Below, piece after piece: positions 13,273 through 20,058 of a DNA stretch of 43,461 nt. Positions within the stretch are counted from its first letter, which is position 1, and each line of letters opens with the position of its first letter. A program made the position numbers and the translations under genes. The stretch comes from Gammaproteobacteria bacterium (GTDB lineage Bacteria; Pseudomonadota; Gammaproteobacteria; S012-40). The notes beneath the pieces are model-generated. The model made no database searches. It saw nothing but the letters and a program-made list of their open reading frames with translations, and was not told the origin of the DNA. The stretch covers positions 1 through 43,461 of the forward strand of contig CAKKRP010000016.1 in the NCBI GenBank assembly GCA_919902765.1. The letters run 5' to 3'.

Positions 13273-14445
13273 ATGTCAAAGGTAGCACGTGGTGGCAAGG
13301 CCGGTGGCGTTAAAAAGGCGCTGGTCAAGGGTGGGCGTGGGAAATCGCAGGTCAAGCAGGGCAAATCGCGCATGACCACGGCCAAGGCGGCCACTAAAGC
13401 CAACAAAACGGCCAAACAGCCGGTTAAACGCGCGTCTAAGGCGGCAAGTGCGGTGCGCGGCCCTAACCCTATGGCGGTGATGCAAACGGCATCCGCCTAT
13501 TGGAATTCCGCAGTGTTGCATGTGGCGGCAAGCCTGGATGTGTTCACCAAATTGGCAGAGCGGCCGATGACGGCGGCGGAAGTCGCCGTCGCCTGCGGAG
13601 CCGATGCCCGTGGTACGGAAATGATCTTGATCGGCTGCGTCGGCCTAGGTTTTTTGCAGAAAAAAAATGGTAGCTTCCAAAACACTAAATTGGCCGAGAC
13701 GTTTTTGGTGAAGGGTTCGCCGCGTTATCAAGGCGGCATCGTGACGATGTTTGAATCATGGGTGCAGGCCTGGTCGCAGTTGAAAAAGGCCGTGGCGACC
13801 GGGCAACCGGTGGTCGAGAAACAGCATGACCACGGCCCGGAGGAGACGCGCACCTATATCATGGGCATGCTTTATCGTGGCATACCACAGGCGCAATTAT
13901 TGGCCAAGGAGGTCTCGCTCAAGGGCCGCAAGCGCATGCTCGATGTGGGCGGCGGCCCAGGGATATTTTCAATTATTTTTTGTCAAAAAAATAAGGGCTT
14001 GCACGCGGATGTGTTCGATCTGCCGCAGACCTTGGCGGTGACCCGCGATATCATTCATCAATATGACGCAGCGGCGCAGGTCAGTACGCGCGAGGGGAGT
14101 TATTTGAGCGATCCGTTCGGCAGCGGGTACGATGCCGTGCTATTGTCGTCGATGATCAATCAAGAAGGGCCGGATGTGATACGTAACATTTTGGCGAAAT
14201 CGTTTGATGCGATGGAAAGCGGCGGTTTGTTGATGGTGCAAGAGCAATTTTTGAATACGGAGAAATCCGGGCCGTTATTGCCGGTGTTGATCGGTTTGAA
14301 TCAATTGGTGCATACACCGGCGGGGCGCGCCTATTCGGCCAAGGAAGTGGCGGATATGGCGGAAGAAATCGGCTTCCGTAAATTATCGTTCCGCGCGCTG
14401 CCTGAGCCTAGCCCATTTACATTGATTACGGGTGTAAAACCTTAG
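13273..14445 (+). CDS. Class I SAM O-methyltransferase-like protein with lysine-rich N-terminal tail
   Basis: The 390-residue protein belongs by pattern to the hydroxyneurolate/acetylserotonin-type O-methyltransferase family. A winged-helix dimerisation domain (about 65-170) is followed by a Rossmann domain with SAM motif LDVGGGPG at 223-230. Residues 1-62 form a Lys/Ala-rich tail (KKALVKGGRGK, TKANKTAKQPVKRASKAAS) resembling histone H1 and absent from ordinary family members; it may bind nucleic acid or acidic polymers. Where the family normally has a catalytic His-Asp-Trp after strand 4, this protein reads LLSSMINQEGPDV, so the usual base seems missing. AGGAGG precedes the ATG. It heads a run of closely spaced genes; the substrate is unknown. 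Confidence 0.75.
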   Translation: MSKVARGGKAGGVKKALVKGGRGKSQVKQGKSRMTTAKAATKANKTAKQPVKRASKAASAVRGPNPMAVMQTASAYWNSAVLHVAASLDVFTKLAERPMTAAEVAVACGADARGTEMILIGCVGLGFLQKKNGSFQNTKLAETFLVKGSPRYQGGIVTMFESWVQAWSQLKKAVATGQPVVEKQHDHGPEETRTYIMGMLYRGIPQAQLLAKEVSLKGRKRMLDVGGGPGIFSIIFCQKNKGLHADVFDLPQTLAVTRDIIHQYDAAAQVSTREGSYLSDPFGSGYDAVLLSSMINQEGPDVIRNILAKSFDAMESGGLLMVQEQFLNTEKSGPLLPVLIGLNQLVHTPAGRAYSAKEVADMAEEIGFRKLSFRALPEPSPFTLITGVKP

Positions 14446-14446
14446 T

Positions 14447-15562
14447 ATGCAAAAATTGCGGAGACTAAGTATAGATTGGCGGATGGCGGTGCTCATCTGG
14501 CCGTTGGGTATCGGGGTCGTCAACGGTGCCGAGGTGGGCGCCACGACGACCGCCCCGGCAGATAATATTACGTTGCCGGCTCCCAAACCTAAGGCCACAG
14601 ACACCGCCCCCGTCGCTCCTCCTAAGGTGGTTGCGCCGCCCGGCGCTAAGCCCAGCGTCGCGAATGTGCCAGCGCCTAAGGCCGCTGCTAAGCCGGTTGC
14701 GGCGGTTGATGTGCCACCCGCCAAGCCGCCGACAGCGGTTAAACCCGTTAACGCCGTAGCGCCTAAGACGGCAGAGCCAGCGACACCTAAAGCGCCGGTA
14801 CGCGTGGCAGCGAGTTCTTTGCCTAGCGCAGAGGAAATCGTCAGCCATTGCGATTACAAATACGCGGGCGAGGACAATCGTTCGCAATTGAGCATTAAAC
14901 TCGTGGATCGCACCGGCAATGAACGCACCACGGTTTATTTGCGTCTGTGGCGCGCCTATAAAGGTGAGGATGAATTATTGGACAAGATGTTATTGTTCAC
15001 GTTTTATCCGCCGGACGCCGAGGGCGCGGCGTTTATGCGTTGGGCATATTCGGCGGCCGCGCATCGCAATGCCGAGCAATGGATATATTTACCGGTCATG
15101 CGCAATATACGTCGTGTTTCAGTGCGCGACTTAGCGGATAGCTTTTTGGGTTCCGATCTTACCTATGGCGATATTACCGAGCGACGCATTGAAGATGACG
15201 CGCACACCCTCATGCAAATCGATACCGATAGTTCGACCGGGCAGCAATATTGGGTGGTGGCCAGTATGCCCAAGGAATCCGATTCTATCTACAGCCGCAA
15301 GATCCAGTGGTTTACAAAAACAGCGGAGTGGGCGGAGTGCGTGAAGACGCGCGTCGATTATTTCGATAAGCGTAGTTTGTTGTTAAAACGCCAATTGCTG
15401 AAATGGCAACGCATAGACAATGCCTGGGCGTGGGACAAAGTGTCGGTGCAGAATTTTCAGACCTTTCATAATTCAGAATTCGAAGTCAAGAAAGTCAAAT
15501 TTAATATCGGGCTGAAAGATGATTCATTTAGCGAACGTCGCATGCAATTGGGCTTGAAATAA
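14447..15562 (+). CDS. Exported LolA-like (outer membrane lipoprotein-sorting-type) protein
   Basis: It starts one base after the methyltransferase stop, so the two are translationally linked. The 371-residue product has a probable signal peptide (about 1-27, ending VVNGA). A long Pro/Ala/Lys linker runs to about 115 and could span the periplasm. The C-terminal domain (about 122-371) has features of LolA-like proteins: YLRLWRAYKGEDELLDKMLLF, MRWAYSAAAHRNAEQWIYLP, and DLADSFLGSDLTYGDI. That fold is a hydrophobic half-barrel that binds lipids or lipoproteins. Such proteins often accompany RND transporters; none is present here. The assignment is by motif reading, so the cargo is unknown. Confidence 0.7.
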   Translation: MQKLRRLSIDWRMAVLIWPLGIGVVNGAEVGATTTAPADNITLPAPKPKATDTAPVAPPKVVAPPGAKPSVANVPAPKAAAKPVAAVDVPPAKPPTAVKPVNAVAPKTAEPATPKAPVRVAASSLPSAEEIVSHCDYKYAGEDNRSQLSIKLVDRTGNERTTVYLRLWRAYKGEDELLDKMLLFTFYPPDAEGAAFMRWAYSAAAHRNAEQWIYLPVMRNIRRVSVRDLADSFLGSDLTYGDITERRIEDDAHTLMQIDTDSSTGQQYWVVASMPKESDSIYSRKIQWFTKTAEWAECVKTRVDYFDKRSLLLKRQLLKWQRIDNAWAWDKVSVQNFQTFHNSEFEVKKVKFNIGLKDDSFSERRMQLGLK

Positions 15563-15606
15563 GCCTTTTTTGCGGTATATCTAGCCAATAACAAAGGGAG
15601 GGGCCG

Positions 15607-15915
15607 ATGATGCGTTTAAATAAAATATTTTTTTTGATGGTGTCGCTGTCGGGGTATGCGCCGGTGCAAGCGGCCGACGTGTTTCACGGCAAAGAGGTGT
15701 TTGAACGTCATTGCATAGGGTGCCATGGGCGTACCGGGTCGGGCGTGATGCCGGGGATGCCGAATTTTATGCACGGCGACCGCGTTTTAACCAAATCCGA
15801 CGGCGCCTTGATGGAAAGCGTGCGTCAGGGCAGCGGTATTATGCCGGGTTTTTCGGCCATCTTGAACGATGTAGAGATACAGGACGTTATCGCATATCTG
15901 CGGACGTTGTTGTGA
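15607..15915 (+). CDS. Periplasmic mono-haem cytochrome c
   Basis: This small cytochrome of 102 residues has a signal peptide (1-22, cleavage near VQA-AD), the haem attachment site CIGCH at 36-40, and a class-I type axial methionine, probably M79 in SGIMPGFSAIL. The C-terminal helix IQDVIAYLRTL is typical. GGGAGGGG precedes the ATG (a second ATG follows immediately). The stop TGA overlaps the GTG start of the next gene by 4 bases, so the cytochrome and the propeller lipoprotein are translationally coupled. It should carry single electrons in the periplasm; the partner is unknown. Confidence 0.88.
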   Translation: MMRLNKIFFLMVSLSGYAPVQAADVFHGKEVFERHCIGCHGRTGSGVMPGMPNFMHGDRVLTKSDGALMESVRQGSGIMPGFSAILNDVEIQDVIAYLRTLL

Positions 15916-16973
15916 TTCCGCAGCTATTTTTAGCGGCTTTATTTGTTTTAACAGGTTGTGAGCGTGCGCCGCAAACGCCATCCCCCGCCGGGCGGTGGCA
16001 GGTGGCGGAGACCTTTCAAGTGGGGCCGCAGGCCTATGTCCGCGCGCTGGCGCACGACAGCGCTGCGCATACCTTGTGGGTAGGCACCTCGTTGGGTGCG
16101 TTGGCGGTCAACAGTACGACGGGCGAGATTCGCAATACATATACGCGCGACAGCGGATTGGCCAACGAATATGTGTTCGCCGCCTTGGTCGATAAACGCG
16201 GCGCGACGTGGTTGGGCACGAATGGCGGCGGCGTTTCGCGTTTGCAAAATCAGAAATGGCGTACCTATTTTCCGTTACACGGCTTGGCGGATTATTGGGT
16301 CTATAGTTTCGCCGAACATCCCGACGGCCATGTATGGATAGGCACCTGGGCGGGTGTGTCGGTGCTGGATCCTGCCAGCGGGCAAATTCAAAATTTTCTG
16401 AAAGAATTGGTCAACGAATGGGTGTACGGCATCGCCATCGACGCGCAAGGCCGCGTCTGGTTGGCGACCGAGGGCGGCGTTAATATGTACGATGGCAAAA
16501 CCTGGCGTGCCTGGACCCATCAAGAGGGTGTCGGCGCGCCGAACATACACAATCTCCCGTTTAGTGAAAATACCGGTTTGGGCACGCGTACGCGGCACAA
16601 TCTTGATGTCTTGGTTGACGGTGGCGCGTCATACAATCCCAATTATGTTTTTTGTATACGTGCAGCGCCCGATGGCAAGATTTGGGTGGGTACGTGGGGC
16701 GGCGGCGTCAGCGTGTTCGATGGTACGCAGTGGCAAAATTTCACGTCCGCAGATGGTTTGGCCGGCGATATCGTGTATGCGTTGACTCAAGCCCAGGACG
16801 GCGCGTGGTGGTTCGGCACCGATCGCGGCGTGACGCGTTTTGACGGCAAACAGTGGACTACACTGACCAAGGCGCAGGGGTTGATGGATAATCATGTTTA
16901 CGCGGTGTTGGCGGCGGGCGCCGATGTGTGGGTGGGCACGCGCGAGGGTGTCGCGCATTTAAAGAATCAGTGA
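15912..16973 (+). CDS. Beta-propeller lipoprotein (Reg_prop-type repeats)
   Basis: I chose the GTG at 15912, which overlaps the cytochrome stop by 4 bases and gives a clean lipoprotein signal: MIPQLFLAALFVLTGC, lipobox LTGC with Cys16. A much earlier in-frame ATG would only read through the cytochrome gene. The mature protein (353 residues in all) is built of repeats of the form GLxxNxVYALxxxxxGxxWxGTxxGGVxxF, as in the periplasmic propeller of hybrid two-component sensors. Examples are WLGTNGGGVSRL, WVGTWGGGVSVF and WVGTREGVAHL. No kinase or regulator domain is attached. Residue +2 is Glu, which does not signal inner-membrane retention, so outer membrane is likely. Confidence 0.85.
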   Translation: MIPQLFLAALFVLTGCERAPQTPSPAGRWQVAETFQVGPQAYVRALAHDSAAHTLWVGTSLGALAVNSTTGEIRNTYTRDSGLANEYVFAALVDKRGATWLGTNGGGVSRLQNQKWRTYFPLHGLADYWVYSFAEHPDGHVWIGTWAGVSVLDPASGQIQNFLKELVNEWVYGIAIDAQGRVWLATEGGVNMYDGKTWRAWTHQEGVGAPNIHNLPFSENTGLGTRTRHNLDVLVDGGASYNPNYVFCIRAAPDGKIWVGTWGGGVSVFDGTQWQNFTSADGLAGDIVYALTQAQDGAWWFGTDRGVTRFDGKQWTTLTKAQGLMDNHVYAVLAAGADVWVGTREGVAHLKNQ

Positions 16974-16996
16974 AATTTGAAATTGCGATTTGTATG

Positions 16997-17106
16997 TAGT
17001 ACCCGTGTACTGAGTCTGACTAGACACGCCGTAAATACATCCATGTAGGCTCGACGGCCGCATCCCTGCGGCCGACGGTCTAGTCAGACTCAGTACACGG
17101 GTACTA
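16997..17106. repeat. 110-bp element with perfect 29-bp terminal inverted repeats
   Basis: Arms 16997-17025 and 17078-17106 are exact reverse complements over 29 bp. The 52-base centre holds two more perfect symmetrical units: TACAT-CC-ATGTA (17036-17047) and CGGCCGCA-TCCC-TGCGGCCG (17055-17074). The whole can fold as a long cruciform or RNA stem. It lies between the two paralogous propeller genes, begins 24 bases after the first stop and carries no ORF. It looks like a miniature mobile or REP-like repeat, and may act as a bidirectional terminator or transcript stabiliser. I see no clear target-site duplication. Confidence 0.85.
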
Positions 17107-17154
17107 TGAAGAAATGGCCGGCTCGGTAAAGATATATTTCTAAAAGGTGTAAAC

Positions 17155-18345
17155 GTGCAGCACAAGCGTAAGTTGTTAATAGTGGGTGCGGCGGCTGTGG
17201 TATTGGCGTTGGTCGCAGGTGCCTATTGGTTGGGCACGCAACAATCGGGCGTCGCACCGCATGCCGATAAATCGGGGATTGCTGCGGCACCGGCAGGCGC
17301 TACGGGAACTGGCGCGACAAATGCGCGTTTCGCGCATTTTCGGGTTGGAAATCGCAATGTGAAGGCGATGTATGCCGACGGCGAGACGGTGTGGGTGGGG
17401 ACTTCCGGCGGTGTCATACGCTATCACTTGGGCAGCGAAGATTATAAATTGTATAATGTGGATAGCCACAGTTTGTTGTCCAACGGCGTTTTTCATTTGA
17501 ATAAATTGGGTGATCAATTATTGGTCGGAACTTATGGCGGCGGTCTATCCGTGTTCGATATCGCGCGCGACGAATGGAAAAATATTAATATTCCCGATGG
17601 CCTGGCCGATCAGTTTGTATATGACAGCAAGCGCGCGCCGAATGGAGATTTATGGATCGCCACATGGTCGGGTGTCAATCGCGTCGCGGGTGCGCGCTTG
17701 GCGGATGCCAAGGCGTGGACGATATTTAATGTCGCTAATACACATGGTGGTTTGCCCAATGACTGGGTGTATGCGTTGGATATCGCGCCGGACGGCAGTT
17801 TGTGGTTTGCGACCGAGGGTGGATTGGCGCACTTTCAGAACGGCGCGTGGACACATTGGCAACATGAGCAGGGATTGGGGGCGGCCTATGAACAGGTCAA
17901 AGACGATATAAAATTTAACAGTGATCCCGCTCAAGTATCGCGCCACCATGCGCAACAAAAGGCCGATCAAGGGTTAAGCAACGTGAACGTCGCATTCAAT
18001 CCCAATTATGTGGTGTCGTTGAAGGTAGATAAAAATGGCATTGTGTGGTGTGGCACATGGGGTGGCGGCTTGGCGCGTTTTGACGGTAAACAATTTCGCA
18101 ACTACACCGCTAAAGACGGCCTACCCGCTAATCACGTGTTTAGTTTATTCATAGATCCCAAAAATCAATTGTGGATAGGCACCAGTCACGGCCTGGCGCG
18201 TTTTCGCGTAGGCGCTGACGGTTTTAATGTGTTGCGCACCCAGGATGGCTTATTTGCGGATAACGTGTTTTCTATGACCAGCGCGCGCGACGGCAGTTTA
18301 TGGGTAGGCAGCTTTGGTGGGGTCGCCAAATTGGCCGGTTTATAA
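17155..18345 (+). CDS. Membrane-anchored beta-propeller protein (Reg_prop-type repeats)
   Basis: This is a paralogue of the preceding propeller, 396 residues from the GTG at 17155 behind AAGGTG. Instead of a lipobox it has an N-terminal signal anchor (about 7-26: LLIVGAAAVVLALVAGAYWL) after HKRK, placing the propeller in the periplasm. Repeats include VWVGTSGGVIRY, LLVGTYGGGLSVF, VWCGTWGGGLARF, LWIGTSHGLARF and LWVGSFGGVAKL. Like its paralogue it carries a longer insertion before a shared FNPNYV sequence. No signalling output domain is attached. The next gene, 93 bases on, encodes a GGDEF/EAL membrane protein. Confidence 0.85.
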   Translation: MQHKRKLLIVGAAAVVLALVAGAYWLGTQQSGVAPHADKSGIAAAPAGATGTGATNARFAHFRVGNRNVKAMYADGETVWVGTSGGVIRYHLGSEDYKLYNVDSHSLLSNGVFHLNKLGDQLLVGTYGGGLSVFDIARDEWKNINIPDGLADQFVYDSKRAPNGDLWIATWSGVNRVAGARLADAKAWTIFNVANTHGGLPNDWVYALDIAPDGSLWFATEGGLAHFQNGAWTHWQHEQGLGAAYEQVKDDIKFNSDPAQVSRHHAQQKADQGLSNVNVAFNPNYVVSLKVDKNGIVWCGTWGGGLARFDGKQFRNYTAKDGLPANHVFSLFIDPKNQLWIGTSHGLARFRVGADGFNVLRTQDGLFADNVFSMTSARDGSLWVGSFGGVAKLAGL

Positions 18346-18438
18346 CGTCTTATGTGCTCAAGGGGGTGCCAATCCGGTCGATAACCGAGTACTGGAAACG
18401 CGCGATGGCGCGGTACAGATCGGTGCGACGAGGCCCCT

Positions 18439-20058
18439 GTGGATTATTTAATAGACCGGCTCAACCTGCTTAGTTTGTTGAAAAAACAATCGCTTAGCGC
18501 CGTATGGTGGTGGTGGGGCTTGGCCTTGGGTGTGGCCTTGGCGACCGCAGATGTGTTGGTCGATGCGGCTGGGGTTTTTTATAGTGATGGAAATATACAG
18601 TCGTATTTAAGATTGTTGGGCGATGAAATAGTCGATCCCAAATCGCATGAGATATGGCTGCGCATATTAATGGTCGGGCTGTCGATGGCCTTCATGGTCG
18701 CGATTGGACGTGAACGCACCGCCGCCGGGGCGCGCATGGCCTTTCTGGCCTTGCATGATCCGCTTACCGAATTGCCGAACCGCGTACAATTTTTACAGCG
18801 CCTCATCCAAGAAGTGGCCTATGCAAATCGTCACCATGCCCACCTCGCCATTTTACAAATGGGATTGGATCATTTTAAGGCGATTAATGACCGTGTAGGG
18901 CATAGCGGGGGCGATCGGTTATTAGTCGATGTCGCGCGGCGCATCCGCGCGACGATACGCGCAGAAGATTATGTGGCTCGTTTAGGCAGCGATCATTTTG
19001 CGATAGTGGTGCGCTCCGCGAAAAACACCCAACAAGTGACTACCATCGCGCGCAATTTGTTGACGGCGATGGTCGAGCCATTGATCGTCGATGGCAAAGA
19101 CTTATTGGCGACCGCCAGCATCGGCATCGCGATGTTTCCCGATGACGCCAATGACGCCGAAAAGCTCATGTATCGCGCCGATATCGCGATGTATCAGGCA
19201 AAAAAAACCGGTCGCAATAATATGCATTTTTATTCAGCGGTGCTGGATAAAAATATCTCTCGGCGCGTGCAGATCGAGGCCGATTTAAGGCACGCGATAG
19301 AAAGAGACGAACTCGTTTTATATTATCAACCGATAGTGAATCCGATGACGCGCCGCGTACGCTTATTCGAGGCCTTGGTGCGCTGGAAACACAGCAGCGG
19401 GACGATGATACAACCTGCGGAATTTATTCCCATTGCCGAAGAAAGCGGGCTGATCTTGCCGATAGGGCAGTGGATATTGCGCCAGGCCTGTAGCGATATG
19501 CGGCGTTGGTACGAGGCGGGGACGCGCGATCTGGCGGTAGCGGTGAATGTGTCCAGCCAACAATTGCGTAGACCGGGTTTGGTCGCGCAAGTAAAAGAAA
19601 TATTGGCGGAGTCTTCGCTACCCTCGTCGTGTCTGGAGTTGGAAATTACCGAAGGCACCTTGGTCGATAATCTTGATGTATCGACGGTGACGATGTTGGA
19701 ATTGCGCAATCACGGGGTACGTTTTGCGATTGACGACTTCGGCACCGGATATTCGTGTATGAATTATTTGGCGCGCCTGCCGGTCGATAAGATGAAAATC
19801 GACCGTAGCTTCCTCTCGGATATCGAGCCCGGGTCGAGCAATGAAACCATCATCAAGGCGATCATCGCCTTGGCGCATCAATTACGCATCACAGTGGTTG
19901 CGGAAGGCGTGGAAACGGAAGATCAATTGACCTTCTTATTAGAGAACGGCTGTGACGCCATGCAGGGTTTTTATTTTAGCCGACCCGTACCGTTCGAGGC
20001 GACGCTCAAGATGCTCAATGAGGTGTTACCGCTAAAGCATACGTCAGCGCACATTTAA
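18439..20058 (+). CDS. Membrane GGDEF/EAL protein, probable c-di-GMP phosphodiesterase
   Basis: 539 residues from GTG 18439. Two membrane segments (about 22-42 and 73-90) enclose a short periplasmic loop of about 30 residues; no other sensor domain is present. The GGDEF domain starts near DPLTELPNR (about 107), but its active-site signature reads GSDHF (183-187) in place of GG(D/E)EF, so cyclase activity is doubtful. An RxxD inhibitory-site motif (RAED) is retained just before it. The EAL domain keeps the catalytic set: FEALVRW (E311), VNVSSQQL, ELEITEG, DDFGTGYS, KIDRSF, VAEGVET and QGFYFSRP. It is therefore likely a phosphodiesterase with an allosteric GGDEF. Its 3' end overlaps the convergent helicase gene by 15 bases. 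Confidence 0.92.
   Translation: MDYLIDRLNLLSLLKKQSLSAVWWWWGLALGVALATADVLVDAAGVFYSDGNIQSYLRLLGDEIVDPKSHEIWLRILMVGLSMAFMVAIGRERTAAGARMAFLALHDPLTELPNRVQFLQRLIQEVAYANRHHAHLAILQMGLDHFKAINDRVGHSGGDRLLVDVARRIRATIRAEDYVARLGSDHFAIVVRSAKNTQQVTTIARNLLTAMVEPLIVDGKDLLATASIGIAMFPDDANDAEKLMYRADIAMYQAKKTGRNNMHFYSAVLDKNISRRVQIEADLRHAIERDELVLYYQPIVNPMTRRVRLFEALVRWKHSSGTMIQPAEFIPIAEESGLILPIGQWILRQACSDMRRWYEAGTRDLAVAVNVSSQQLRRPGLVAQVKEILAESSLPSSCLELEITEGTLVDNLDVSTVTMLELRNHGVRFAIDDFGTGYSCMNYLARLPVDKMKIDRSFLSDIEPGSSNETIIKAIIALAHQLRITVVAEGVETEDQLTFLLENGCDAMQGFYFSRPVPFEATLKMLNEVLPLKHTSAHI

Noticed and set aside
15711-15911. Longer N-terminus for the propeller lipoprotein from an upstream ATG
   Set aside because: It lies wholly inside the cytochrome gene in another frame, is Arg-rich like a shadow frame, and would hide the clear lipoprotein signal that starts at GTG 15912.
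18346-18438. Possible c-di-GMP riboswitch ahead of the GGDEF/EAL gene
   Set aside because: The 93 bases show no resemblance to the GEMM conserved core and are too short for the full aptamer plus expression platform.
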